Of a stretch of 64,000 bases of DNA, positions 35,138-47,700 are shown one piece after another; within the stretch, counting starts at the first letter, position 1, and each line of letters opens with the position of its first letter. The notes under the pieces were generated by a model. The model did no database searches and was not told the DNA's origin. It saw only the letters and a list, made by a program, of their open reading frames with translations. Source of the stretch: Dillenia suffruticosa (Eukaryota; Streptophyta; Magnoliopsida; Dilleniales; Dilleniaceae). Made by a program: the position numbers and the translations under genes. The stretch spans positions 4,030,001-4,094,000 of the forward strand of contig JAVTVX010000010.1 of assembly GCA_033439265.1 (NCBI GenBank), read 5' to 3'.

Positions 35138-37179
35138 TCACGGAGGCTCGTCGACCTGGTCCGTACAAACCGGAGTCGGAGTCAGAGTCAGAGTCAGAGC
35201 CGTAGTCGGAATCGAGTAAGAAGATGATGGCACTAGCTCCATTACATCATCATAATCATCCGCAGCACCCGAGGTTGAAGGTATATCCATACGTACAGTA
35301 GATCTGTGTGCTGATGTCGAAGGACGGTTTTTGTCAAATGGCACATAATCAACAAACTAAAGGGCATGCCATGACGCATCTCTAAACTCTCCAAATGTCG
35401 GATCCACTCTTTCCTTAGCAAGTATATCCGAGGCCAGTAAGTGTATGTTTTCAAACTCATAGCACTGCAAAATACAGAAAAAGAAAATATTACATAAATT
35501 ATGAAACCCAAAAAATGGTAAATATGTATTGACTTACGAGATACTAAATTTGTGCCGCTGTGGGTCACTTTGCATGCTGATAATGATGGGCAGAACATGC
35601 AATATATAAATGGAAGATCTGATGATACTACCACATATACTCAGGTATGGTCCTCAGCTCACCGAAAGTGTCATCGCCTCTACAATGTGGTATGAATGGC
35701 TTTCCCAGACTTATAAGTATACGACATGTGTTCTCATCGAATCGCATCCCTGCCTCCTTCATCGATCAGTCTGGTACAACTCTCGATCGATAGGTATAGG
35801 CAAAGGAACATGTTGTAGGAGGTCGAACTATCTCATTACCCTCTGGGGGTTATGAAACTTGACGACCTCGAAACAAATCAAGGGAATTTCGACATGCCAC
35901 ATATCGCTGTCAACGAAACAACAGAAGGATAATACCATCAAGTCGGCCTACGAGAAGGGCATCCAAATGAACTACAAAATAAAATAATGTATTAGTAAAG
36001 AGTATAGATATCGAAAACAATGTAAAGAAAAGGAATTTATACTCGCATCTGTATCTCTCATATGATCGAGTTGGTCTTTGTATGTTCTAAGAACGAACTG
36101 CCCTATATGGACAAAACTACGAGAAACATCTCAATTATTTACAAATAAGACATTGTCAACATCAAACGTAACAAAATAAAGAGAATAAAGATTAAATACA
36201 AATAAAATAAATGAAAAATACGTACAGTGCTCCTCTAGGGCCTACGGATAGGTAGGGTAATAGGCATCGGATCAATATGGTGACGCCTAATGGGGGTAAA
36301 CATGTCACTCTCTCTCATGCCCAAAGCTGATAAGACAGAAATATATGGAAAATGTTATATAATATTTATATAAATTATCGTTAATTAAGAAATAAAAATT
36401 GAATACTAAAACGAACACTTGGATAAGCAAAACTGGACTACAGATCTGTCTAACACCATCAACGTAAACCCGACACATATCTCTGTAAAGTGTCGCCAAA
36501 ATAGCACTACCCCAACAATACCGTCTCGCGTACTCTATATCTCGTAGAAACTCCAAATAACAAAGTTTAACCTTCGAGCCCGATTGATCCCCGAAAAAAG
36601 TACCAAATAACTGCATAATATGATAGCGTGCGTGGTGGTGCACTATTGTCGCATTTGAGTCCTGCTGTAGAGGATGTGAATGAAAAAAATCCGTGATAGC
36701 TCGTATCTTAAGACAGTCACTAAAAAAGTCACTTGATGCATGATAGAAACCAAGTAGTCCACGACAAATGTCCTACCACTCAGCAATAGAACGAGAGTAA
36801 TTTACTCCAATAACTGTATCTCCATCGACAGATATCCCTAACAGAATAGAAATATCCTGTAACGTAATTGTGGCCTCCCAAACTGGTAAGTGAAAAGTAT
36901 GGGTCTTCTATCTCCACCGCTCTACAAACGCAATAATAAAAGTATGATCATAAGTAATGTAGCCACATCTATACAAGCCGTAAAACCCAACCTGTAACAA
37001 AATCTGTTGTATCCTAATATAACAAGTCAAACAGCTCAAAACGAGTGGTCCGATCGTCGTATCCCTAGTGGGGTATCACTGTTAGTCTCCCAGATAGTCT
37101 AAGACTGGTGTGTGCCCTGTAAGGTCAAGACACTAGGGCCCCGAGAGCCCGGAGTGAAGTCCGAAGTAGTGTAGTCCAT
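35138..37179 (-). pseudogene. Plant mobile domain (PMD-C-like) gene carried by the MULE
   Basis: The probable start at 37179 gives MDYTTSDFTPGSRGPSVLTL followed by QGTHQS, the usual opening of TE-borne PMD proteins. Then come [20 protein letters not shown] and [20 protein letters not shown] (about 36920-36800), IMQLFGTFFGDQSG and YCWGSAILATLYRDMCR (about 36630-36470). Introns are visible: minus-strand donor at about 36410 with acceptor TTATCAG at about 36325, and donor GTAAGT at about 35538 with acceptor TTTTGCAG at about 35467. The last exon includes LAKERVDPTFGEFRDASWHA and ends at 35138. PMD proteins such as Arabidopsis MAIN and MAIL1 act in the nucleus in silencing and genome integrity; the role of transposon-borne copies is unclear. 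A few stops and shifts indicate decay. Confidence 0.8.
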
Positions 37180-37318
37180 ACCTGAAATGACAATAAAATT
37201 AAGGAATAATAAAATTTAAGTAATCGAATCAAGTAAGAAATGTAGATATTAAATCATAACTTATGAAAATATATAACATCCAATATACAAAAACAATAAC
37301 GTATTTATGTCAACCTCC

Positions 37319-39896
37319 TCAACGTTGTCTAGCTCTCGCTTGTAAACGAGCCATATTTGGATAATGATGACGATTATTGCCGTATTCACCACATGCCTTA
37401 CAACGTTGAGTTCTTCTTCTATCTATTTCTTTTTGTATCCGCGTATTTCGAGGTTCACCTAGCTGGTTATTAAGTCGTGAGATATTGTGTACGAAATTGA
37501 AAGAAGCAGGGGGCCAATAGTTCTTGTGTGGAGGATGATGAAATCTTCCCCCGGTATGTTAGTTCCAAAGATTGACAACTATGGAGGCTGTGCACAAAAG
37601 TCCTAAACTCCTGACCCATGTCCGTACAAACTCTCCATATATGTGAGCAAGGAAGTTTAAATATTACATACTTTTCACATGTACATGATGGGACATTTAA
37701 CAAGATGGTGTGGTTGTTTTCGCCCCTTCCACCATGATATCCTGCGATGACCTCATACTCACCCCTGTTTCATGGAACTTGGCTTTCTGCTCAATTCTCA
37801 CCAATTTTTTCATAACATTTGTTGGCCACATATTGCCGTCCCTTATATGGTTGGCTGCTTGCTCTCGATTCTTATTAAAAAATCGAACCATGTGGTACAA
37901 TGTCTCTGGCACACATGCAGTTATTGGCAGCTTTCTTGCACCCTTAAGCACTCCATTAAATGATTCTGATCCATTGGTCGTCATTTTGCTCCATCTATGC
38001 CCACCATCATAACACAAAAATCCATTTGTTTAGCGGAATCTCTATCAACCACCTATAAGTCAGCTCGTTAAGCTCTTGTATCTTGTTCATCACTATAGAA
38101 AATTTTCTGATATGTCTTTGCTTGGTGACATTATGTATCAATTCTGTTAGCGATTTATTCTTAAATTGCTGGCTAAAATTAGCCTCCACATGACATAAAC
38201 AAAGTTTGTGATAAATAAGTGGTGGTTGAAAATTAGCATTCTGCTCTATGGCTCGCATTATTCTGGGCGATCTATTTGATATTAAACACACTCTGTGCCG
38301 ATCACCAATAATGTGTACTCTCAAGTTCTCCAAACACAAATTCCAACTCACAATTGTCTCCTCATCGAAAATAGCAAAACACAAAGAAATAATGTGATTA
38401 GCAGTATTAGTCCCAACTGCATTTAAAATTTTCTCTCTATATCTCCCGTATTGAAATGTGCCGTCAATACTAATCGCTGACTTACAATGTCTAAAGGCTT
38501 CAATGCATGGCTTGAAGACCCAAAAAACTGAGTGAAAGACCCTCTTATTAGCCCCCGATAATTCTGTAAACCACCAATCAACAACTGTCATAAGATTACT
38601 TATCTGCACAGTATCAAAAAACTGTGGCAACAATGTATAAAAAGTCCCACAATTACCATACACCATTTCAATAGACTACATCCCGTCCAAGCTTTTCGTA
38701 AGATAGATTTATCCCGTACGTTCTCATATTTTCAACTACGTCACATATTTTGTAATCAACATTTTCTTTTATGTGACCCACCATTTTCGAATCCACATTC
38801 AGATTATCCCTTGAAGGAAATTGAGGGAAACATGTGTGTTTCCCTTGGAATTGAGTAATTTCCCAAAACTAATGACTTTTCTTTAGTCTAACCCGAACAT
38901 GCCACGAACAATTATTCTCATAGTACAAAGAGCACCTCACAAACCAAATGTTTTAACTCTCATGGACTTTAAAGTATTTGTGCTCTCTCATCGACAAATA
39001 CTTAACAGCATGCTGAACTTGCTCTTTCAAATAAAAAACCATCCCAACTTTTAACTCCGATATTTGATCATTATCCCACGTTGGACGATCATAGTCATTA
39101 TACGTATCAACCATCGTAGCCCCTTCATCCATATTGTGTAAGTATGGTATCTCCTCTTCCGCTTCAACTACCCGATTTTCTTCCTCTTCCGCAGCTTCAA
39201 CTTCTTCATTTATAACATTATGCTCATCATCACTTTCATGTTCTGATTCCTCAATAACAAATGTATCTATCGGATTAGTTGCTAGCCCCTCGTAGGGTCT
39301 ACTCGTACTAGCTCTCAAAGCAATATTATCTGAAAGAAATGCACCATAATGCAATCAATCATTTCTAATATGTCAACTACTCAATAGCTCTGTGTAATAA
39401 CCAATATTTCTCTCACCACTATCACCCATCACCCATCACCTCCGTACTATTTTCAATCGTCGCAGAGTTATCCGGGATGTCTTCCATATTTTCTCTGCCC
39501 CAACTTGAGCAACCCAACATGGGTGGATCAACACGTGGAGAGACAATTGCTTCTGATTTTAAAAATAATTCAACTGTCTTTAAACTCCCGATATATTTCG
39601 GAAGTAACAACATGTTCGGCAAAACGTCATCATTCTCCTCATGTAATACACAATAAGAGAGTGATTGTTGGACTAGAGAGGATATCTACATGTAATATTC
39701 AGTTTGATTTGCCTACAATCAAACCCACTCTTGCGATGCAAGATTTTCATAAATTTCTGCCATCTAATTCTGTTATCAACCACAATACCCATTTTTGGAC
39801 CAATACTATATCGATATTCATTTCAATTCTACCAATTACACCACCCCAATAAAGTACCATTCTCACATGATCGTCACTCATATTTTCTTTTTGCAT
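37319..39896 (-). pseudogene. mudrA-like: MURA-like MULE transposase, degraded
   Basis: Domains on the minus strand. An N-terminal PB1-like region starts at 39896 (MVLYWGGVIGRIEM-type sequence). An acidic linker at about 39290-39140 is rich in Glu. The MuDR domain is at about 39060-38955 (LKVGMVFYLKEQVQHAVKYL). The MULE DDE core is at about 38540-38270: CKSAISIDGTFQYGRYREKI, with the first acidic residue in SIDG and FAIFDEETIVSW following. Then come WSKMTTNGSESFNGVLKGAR (about 38000-37930), a SWIM finger at about 37690-37630 (CTCEKY...KLPCSHI), and a C-terminal knuckle at about 37410-37340 (CKACGEYGNNRHHYP). The largest uninterrupted piece is 219 codons. Stops near 39730 and 39650 and frame changes make the copy non-functional. 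Confidence 0.9.
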
Positions 39897-40039
39897 CTAC
39901 AACAACAACAACAACAACAAAATATCATTATATGCCAACACCAATATGAACGATATTAGATATACATGACCGATAAACTTTTCAAATAATACAAAAATAA
40001 GATCCATCAACATATATCAAGCAGTATTTCATTTTACAA

Positions 40040-40445
40040 AACCTAATTTCAAATTTAAAATCCTAGATTCAATACCCTATTTAAAATTTTAAAACCCTAA
40101 TTTAAAACCTTAAATTCAAATTGAAAACTCTAATTTAAATTTCAAAACCCTAATGTCAATTTAAAAACCCTAATGTCAATTTAAAAACCTAATTTCAAAT
40201 TTAAAACCCTAATTTAATTTTAAATACCCTAATTTCAAAACATAATTTCAATTTCAAAACCCTAATTCTATTTTAAAAATCCTAATTTTAATTTAAAAAC
40301 CATAATTAGAAATTCTAATTTTAAAACCCTAATTTAAATTTCAAAACCCTAATTTCAATTTAAAAACTCTAATTTCAAATTTAAAATCCTAATTTTATTT
40401 TAAAAACCCTAATTTCATAAACCTAATCCTAATATCATAATTTCA
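40040..40445. repeat. Telomere-like degenerate tandem array inside the MULE
   Basis: A loose ~18-22-bp unit, AATTTCAATTTAAAAACCCT, repeats about twenty times. Nine exact CCCTAAT words occur, most in AAACCCTAAT, along with CCTAAT and CTCTAAT variants. It sits upstream of the transposase start and could supply telo-box-like promoter motifs. Confidence 0.85.
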
Positions 40446-40689
40446 GGAGACATTTAACCGTACAATATAACTTAAATGAAACCCTAAAATATCAAGAATT
40501 CGAACAAAGAAATCTATGAATTTTGAAACTCTAATTTGCATGCTGTTGGAGAAGAATGATCCCTAACTACATTCAACTATACAAGTAACAAAACCAACCA
40601 AACGAGGCATAAGGACAATAAGATTTACCTTCGACAGATGATCTTTCTGTTGTTGGATAAGAACAATCAAAACCCTCCGTGTTTGTAGT

Positions 40690-41135
40690 TTGAGCTTCGC
40701 AGCAGTAGGTAGGATAGCGGAGAAATGACTTCGCGGGAAAGGAGAGAGAGAGTTGCAGTTCGAGCTTCACAGTAGTAAGGAGAGCGGAGAAATGGCTTCG
40801 CGAGAGAGGAGAGGAGAGAGTTGTAGTCCGAGCTTCGCAGCAACAAGGAGGAGAGCGAAGAAATGACTTTGCAGGAGAGGAGAGGGACAGTAGAAGAAAT
40901 GATTTTGCGGTCGCGAAATGGGCTTTTAGCCCGTTTGTTTCGCGCTCGAGGAGCGCGAAACTTATTTCATGTTCTTGGAGCACGAAACCAGTTCCATGCT
41001 TCCAAAGTGCGAAACAAGTTTCGTGCTCCCAAAATGCGAAACCTATTTTCTGGGAAAAAAATTAAATCATTAAAAATTAAAAAAATGAAAAAAAATTAAA
41101 AAGATTGATTTCGCACTCTCAGAATGCGAAATCGT
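40690..41135. repeat. Subterminal repeats of the MULE right end
   Basis: Diverged tandem units read AGTTTCGTGCTCCCAAAATG and GCGAAAC, arranged about every 26 bp from 40960 to 41060. Upstream, a longer unit containing GAGAAATGACTTCGCGGGAAAG and GAGCTTCGCAGCA recurs three to four times (about 40690-40880). Subterminal repeats of this kind are common in MULEs as transposase-binding regions; that function is inference. Confidence 0.75.
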
Positions 41136-41343
41136 CATTTTGGGAAAAAAATCATATTTAAAGAATTTTTTTAGAATTAACGTTATTTTGGTAAATAACC
41201 CAGGGAAAGGAACAATACATCTTTTGGTAAGTTTTGTGATGATTTAACCTAAAAAATAAAAAAAAATTAAATAAAATAAACAGAAAAATATTTCCATTTA
41301 TAACCTACATATATCGTTAATTAAAAACGCGATACAGTGTTTT

Positions 41344-42188
41344 GCGTTTTCAACCCGCGACATAATCCTAGAAAGAAAGAGAGAGGAGTCCGTGGGGGGG
41401 AGGGAAACAGAGAGAAGGGAGGAGCACGTCGGGGGGCGAAGGGGGAGGAGAGAGAGAAAGAGGGGAGGAGCGCAGCGGGGGGCGGAGGGGGAAGGAGAGA
41501 GAGAGGGGAGGAGCGCGGCGGGTTGCGGAGGGGGAAGGGAGAGAAAGAAAGAGGGGAGGGCGGGGGGGCGGAGGGGGGAAGTGGCGGGGGCAGAGGGGGA
41601 GGGAGAGAGAGAGAGGGGAGGAGCGGGGGGATGTGGAGGGGGAAAGGATAGAGAGAAGAGGGAGCGCGGCGGGTTGTGGAGGGGGAGATAGAGAGAGAAA
41701 GAGGGGAGGGCAGCGCAAGGGCGGAGGGGGAGGGTGGTGGGGGGCGGAGTGGGGAGGGAGAGAGAGACAGAGGGGAGGAGTGGGGGAGGGAAAGAGAGGG
41801 GGCAGTGGGGGGAGGGAGGGAGGGAGGGGGCTGTGGGGGGGGTGGAGGGAGAGAGGGGGAGGAGGGAGAAAGGGGTCGCGAGGGGGGAGGGAGAGAGAGG
41901 GGGCTGCAGGGGGAGGGAGTTGCAGCGCCACGGTGGAGAGGGAAGGGAGGGAGAGAGGAGTGGAGCAAGGCAGGAGAGGGAGGGAGGGAGATTGCCGCGG
42001 GCGGGCGAGGGTGGGAGAGAGGATCACAGCGGAGGGAGCGGTCGCCGGCGGCGGCTTGTCGCGTTTTGAAGACGCCACAAACTATGTTGCGACTTTGAGA
42101 TGCGACAAGCTGTGTGGCGACTTCGAGACGTGACACGTGGCTTTCGCCCAATCGCGTGCTATCACGTGGTGTCGTGGGTTCAAAACGC
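41344..42188. other. Purine-rich block between inverted repeats
   Basis: GCGTTTTCAACCCGCGACA (41344-41362) and its near-complement TGTCGTGGGTTCAAAACGC (42170-42188) bracket about 0.8 kb. About 650 bp of the interior (41380-42030) is an almost pure G/A strand with many GGGGGAGG and GAGAGAG runs. Long frames on both strands (Gly/Arg/Glu on plus, Pro/Ser/Leu on minus) are composition artefacts. Near the right end CGCGTTTTGAAGACGCCACA and related CGAC/CGCG words recur. It could be a non-autonomous DNA transposon next to the MULE; no target duplication was identified. Confidence 0.6.
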
Positions 42189-42514
42189 GATAAATATGAG
42201 TTATTTTCATAATTATTTTTCTTTTCGGATCATTTTAAATTTCTTTTTTTTGGTGTAATCCGGAACATTACTCTCATTCGGTTTCAATTATGCGAGTCAG
42301 AGCGCTGAATAAGTGCGAGCAGATGAGTTAAAAATCGAAAATGAAAACATTGGAGTACGTGGCATCCTTTGATTGGTTAATCAATTCGCAATGTAGCGTA
42401 GAGAATTAAGAACCCAAGGGGAGTCTCTCTCCGGATTAGGTACAGGAGAGCAAATAGTGGTTGTCGTAGTAATAAGGTCATCTATGGTCTTTGCTTGTCC
42501 CCTAATTTAAAAAC

Positions 42515-42558
<44 letters not shown>

Positions 42559-42669
42559 TGTTGTTGGTGCTTCTTCTTCTTCTTCAGCTTCCAGATCCTA
42601 ACCGTGGGAGTGGGTTTTGATTCGATGACGCAGATGCAGATGTTCATGAGGAAGCATCGTCGCTGAAAA
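42189..42669 (+). promoter_or_regulatory. Upstream region and 5' leader of the REN-like gene
   Basis: This lies directly upstream of the first coding exon. It has GATTGGTTAATCA (a CCAAT element in reverse) at about 42370-42382, a GA microsatellite at 42521-42553 and CTTCTTCTTCTTCTTC at about 42569-42584, both common in plant 5' leaders. No clear TATA box at a fixed distance was identified, so the transcription start is unknown. Confidence 0.5.
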
Positions 42670-42723
42670 ATGTCGGCTCCCTTAGCAGCATTCGAGCGTC
42701 CCAAGATCGGAACTACAAATACG
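42670..42723 (+). CDS. REN1-like: REN-like exon 1
   Basis: The 18 codons read MSAPLAAFERPKIGTTNT. The donor is ACG/GTACGG, phase 0. A second GT four bases downstream would break the frame with exon 2. The start is the only ATG in this frame that precedes the conserved N-terminal peptide. Confidence 0.88.
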
Positions 42724-44719
42724 GTACGGTACCACTCACCACCATTTTCTTTTCTGTATCTTTTTTCTTTTTGGAACAGAGAGAGAGCTTTATGTCTCCT
42801 TTCGGCATAATGGCAACCTTAAATCTTAACCATCAACCCACACGCACTTGATTTATTCACATGGAAATGGAAAGTATACTAGTGAATCATCTGCACCAGA
42901 TGTATCAAAATGTCACTCGAAAGATCAATTAATTCTGGCTTTGCTTTCCTTTTTTAGAACTAGCCCCACAAAGAGTACTAAGGTTTTCAAGAACAAAGCT
43001 CTAAGGTTGTTTCTGCTCGAGGAATCATGTCCAACAACTTCAGTTGTTTCTGTTTGATATAAATAATCTCAAGAACCAAGTCCTCTACCCCCCCGGGGGA
43101 AACTCTCAGTCATTTGTTTTTCGAGCAACTTCAGTTTGTATCATATTTGGGATGGGTGGGCTGGGCGGAGCCAGAAAATTTTTCTTGAGGGGCAATAAAG
43201 CAATAATTAATAAAAATTATAAAATAAAAATATATTAAAAATTTTTATAATTCTAATTAAAATATAAAAAATATTAAACAAAGTAAATAATTTGTGAAAG
43301 TTGTATTCTATGCTTCTTCATTGATTCAAATTCATCTATAATCGATTTTGAACTAAAAACACTAGTAATTTTTTTTTTAAATATAAATAACTAAACTATT
43401 TGTAAGATACTCATCTTCCATCTTGTTCCGTAACATTGTTTTCAAAATCTTCATTGTCGAGAAAACACTTATATTTTTATTAAATTAGGGTTAAATTTTT
43501 ATTGAAAAAAGGATCATGATATATAGATTTCAAACCCTAACTCTAACAATAGACATTATTTTCTGATTGTTGTGTTTATAAAAAATAAAGAATATCATAT
43601 TTACTTAATATAATTGATAGAATATTTGATATATCTAAATCATATAGACAAAATATAGACATTTCAATATTGCATAGAAAGAATATTAATCATCTCTAAA
43701 ATAAAATAATATAATTATGGAAAGAATATTAATTATGTTATGAGACAACTAAATATTATATAGTAGGTAAATGGTTTGATAAGATCATGTAGAGATGGTA
43801 AGAATGTAATGTACAGTAGGCAAAGATTTCGATAAGAATGTCAGTTGTTCATGACATCAATATGAAAAAGGGGAAAAATTGTATAAGAATGTGTTGATGT
43901 AATTTTTCAAGAGACATCTCAAAAATATTTGTTTGCTTTTACCGGCTATTATTAGTTGCATCATTAAAACATCCAACCTTTTTTTCCTTCCTAGGGGACA
44001 GTTGATGGATAGATAGAGAATAGAAATATCATTTTTAGAAAGGTAAAAAAATAATATATTTTTAAAAATTGTGTATCATACACACACACACACACACACA
44101 TATTTTAAATTTCAGGATATTACAGCCAAACCTCACAAAGTCCAAATATCAAATATAATATTATTTTAAACTTTTAAAGTACAAAAAATTTATTGTTTTA
44201 GACATTTGGAGGGGTCATAACTTTTCTTTAGCGACATAAAGGTTAAAAGTTAAAATTTTATGAACAAAATTCAAAAATCCCTTGGGGGGCCAAGACTAGG
44301 TGGCTCTGCCCTAGTGGGTGCGTATGAAGAGACAATCCCACAGCACTTCTATTCATCTAACCTCACTTTTCTATGCAATATCTTACTCTCAAATTTTCAT
44401 GCATATATCGTTGTGATTAGAGACTTAAGACTGAGATTTCTTAGCATCCTTTTTTAAAATTTTTTTCTTTGGGCCTCTCATTGTCAATGGAATCCGGATC
44501 ATGCTACTTTGTCATCTTTTTGTAGTTGCTAAAATGAAATCTACATAAAATCTTCATAGATAGCAAAGATTTCTATGAATTCTCATGGATTTTCATGATT
44601 ATTCTTATTGATCTCTGTCATTGTTTTTTGCAGCATTTCATTTTTGTTAAATTTACTACGCTGAAATCTTTATGATGCAAAATAAATTATAAGGAGCAAT
44701 TATGTCCTTTTTATGCCAT

Positions 44720-44759
<40 letters not shown>

Positions 44760-47700
44760 CCTAAACATATATGCTTTTATGTGAATGAGTTAATCTTAAG
44801 AAAGAATATTTTATTGCCAAAGGGTCCTTGAATGAGACGGACTCATCAGCACCACCTTATTTGGTGCAGTTGGGCTTTAGCTCTTCCTTAATCACATGTG
44901 GATGCCTATTTTGATTAGGAATCTAATGTTCAAGTCCAACACCACCCATGTCCCTTGTGAATGATGAATCCTCAGCCATGAAGCATATACTGTTCAAAAT
45001 GAAAGCATTTATATGTCCAAGTTAGACAGTGACACCCATTGGATATTTATTGAATTTGTCGTATTATGTGTCGAATTACTTAATGTTCTGTTAAACATAT
45101 TGGCATTGTCCAAATCTTGTACATATATAAATCAAGTTGAAGTATGTTAATGCCATGTCCTAGCCGCACCCTTCTTGTTTTTGTGAGAACTTGCAGTGTT
45201 GTCTGTGTTGTGTCATCCCGTACCCATGTTCTGTTCTGTGTGAGTGCTATTGCTTTCTGGATCCTCAATAAAATAATCTATCCCCTTCAAGTTTATTTTC
45301 GCTGCACCTTCATGGTTCACAGTCTTCAGGTGTGTAGTGTTAGTTTAATGATTTGGACATTATATAAGAGTAACCCTTTATTTCTGAGGACCCTTCTCGA
45401 TTTCAAGTAAGGACCTAAGCTATTGTTTTTACCCCTTTTGGACAACTTATTGGGTTATCTGAGGGGTAATTCCTGATTGAATTTAACCAAAGTTCATTGG
45501 ATGAAAAGGGAGGTTGAGGGTGCTCAATTCTTGATGCCATTTTTCATGTACTTATTGACAAGAAATAGGAATGAGAGGGAAAAAAGAAGGATTTCTTATT
45601 AGAAGTTGCAAATATTTAGTCTATAAGTTGAACACCGTAGCTTTGCAATTCAAAGTTCTTTTTGGTGCTCAAGCCAAATTATTTGAGGGGTAATAAAATG
45701 TTCAATGAATAGTTGTATGAATTTTCATCAAATGTCTCTTTAATCTCCAGAAGTCTAATTTATCAAAGGTGCAGTAGTGCTTGCCATTTCTATGCGCAAG
45801 ATATCCAGTTACTGACATTGATCCCTTTTTCCTTTATTATTTTGCAAACTTGTGATAAATAATTTAGAGGTAGTAGATACATATTTATCATTTGGGACTG
45901 CTGATATGTGAAACAATATTACAGGTTTTCAAGAGTGGCCCGCTTTTCATATCTTCAAAAGGTGAGAGCATTGCCATATTATCTTTATTGACTCATAATT
46001 TTCCCATTCATGCTGATAATCATGCAATGAAGATGTTTTATGAGTTAATGCATTCTATAATCTTATTGCTTTGATTTATATACGATGTCTTACTATTTGC
46101 TATGTTTCTCAACTAGATTTAAACAACTGATCATTTAATAGCTAATAAAGAAAACTATGAAAGTGATGTTTATCGTTTGTGAAATCATTAATAATATGTG
46201 ATTTTACATAGCGGCTGTGTTAAGGAGGTTGAAGGTTGATTTACAACAAAGCAACATCATCTAAAGATGGACAAGAGTTTGACATGAACCAACAAGATAA
46301 AGTCTAGAAATCCTTAAAATAAACCAAGGAGTTCTCTGATCCCCTAAAAAATTATCCTCTTCCTTTCCTTCCACAAAAACCAAAAAATAGTGAGAGGGGT
46401 AAAATGAACTAGCTTTTCTTTATTGTACACTTCCCCAACCTCTCCCCATATGGAGCTCACTATGCGTAAGTTTTGTGAGCAACTTTGGATATGTAGATGA
46501 GAGAGAACTAGACTCCATATGACTCTAGTCTGATCACAATGAAGGAGGGCGATATTCTGACTCTGCTGCCATCTTTTCAAAGAAGACATGACCGTTCCCT
46601 GTTTTGCAGATTATCCTGAGCTAGAATCTTAACTAAAGCAACTTCCGTAGCAAAGAAACGAACCTACTTCCCTAGCAAAGAAAGAAACCTTAACTGGCAC
46701 GTGAGGCTTCCATATGGCTTTCCATGAGGAGTTACTTTCCCTCTTGTAAGGGCCATTAAGCTTCTTGAAGAAGCCTCATACATCAAACTTTTCTGAACTT
46801 GCAAACCTACAAATCAGTTGGCCATTACCTCTGGTGACCGAATTAGCACCTTTAGAACCCCTCCCCCCCCCCCCCCCGGCGGGCCCCCAAAAAAAAAAGA
46901 AGAAAGAAAAGAAAAGAAAAATTGAAAAGTAAAGAGGCTCTGTAGTGCCCAATCATTTGTATATGGAGTCAAACCAACTGTGTCAGTAGGGTAGCTTTAG
47001 AACTTACACTCCTCTATATGTGGCAAGAATTATGTTCATCTCTTAATTATGATAGAAGGATAGAGCCTTGATTACCTGAGAAATTCCTTTTTGCAAGTCT
47101 TTTATCTTGTTTTGACTATCTTGTTAAGAGCATGTTTCTTCCTTCCCCTGCGCGGATGCTTAATATTGGTTTTATTTGGTCTCTGGTCTTGTTAGGATCA
47201 ACACGAATAATGTGGTGCTGAGTAGGCCTTTTAAAAATCAGTTGAACAGTTATGGTTCTTGTTATAGCAGTGAGTCTAGAGATCATCTTGCATTGCATTG
47301 ACTGTTATCCTTGAGCAGTTTTTGTATACTCTTTTACACCTATGTGAATCAGTGGTTTGCCCAAATAGTGTGGATGAGCCGCTTTGACAAATTTCAGAAG
47401 TATTATGTTTTAAAACTGGCACTGTTTTATGGAGATAAATGGTCTGCTAGTCCATTTGGTTGGGAGGGATGTGAGGATATTCGAAAGTCACTCTATGTCT
47501 TGTGCTTTTTTGTTGATTAAAATTGTTTTTCCATCCCTTTTTGTGAACTTTTGTGTTGGGAGCCTCTAAAGACAGATTTACATGATATGAGAAGGCATGG
47601 AAACGTTTTCTTGTTTAATACTTGTAGTCCAAAAGTACGTGAGAACTTCTCTTTTAGAGAAATCCTAATCTGTACACTTGTAGTGTAAAAGTACTAGGGT

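Larger units (their letters stand above)
34934..41201 (-). mobile_element. Mutator-like element (MULE) with MURA and PMD genes
   Basis: Left end GGGTTATTTACCAAAATAAC followed by GTT; the right end is its exact reverse complement over the same 23 bp (34934-34956 and 41179-41201). The similarity continues with gaps (TTCTTTAAAT, then TTTCCCAAAATGA). The flanks are identical 10-bp duplications, AGGGAAAGGA (34924-34933 and 41202-41211), in the size range expected for MULEs. The 6.27-kb interior carries, on the minus strand, a MURA-type transposase (39896-37319) and then a PMD gene (37179-35138). The perfect termini suggest a relatively recent insertion despite damaged genes. Confidence 0.95.

Noticed and set aside
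41321..42151. Long overlapping open frames on both strands (up to 276 codons)
   Set aside because: They are simple consequences of the G/A-rich strand: Pro/Ser/Leu on one strand and Gly/Arg/Glu on the other, with no domain or start context.
45080..45410. Frames of 62 and 88 codons in intron 1
   Set aside because: No recognisable motif, and both strands are open over the same AT/GC-mixed sequence.
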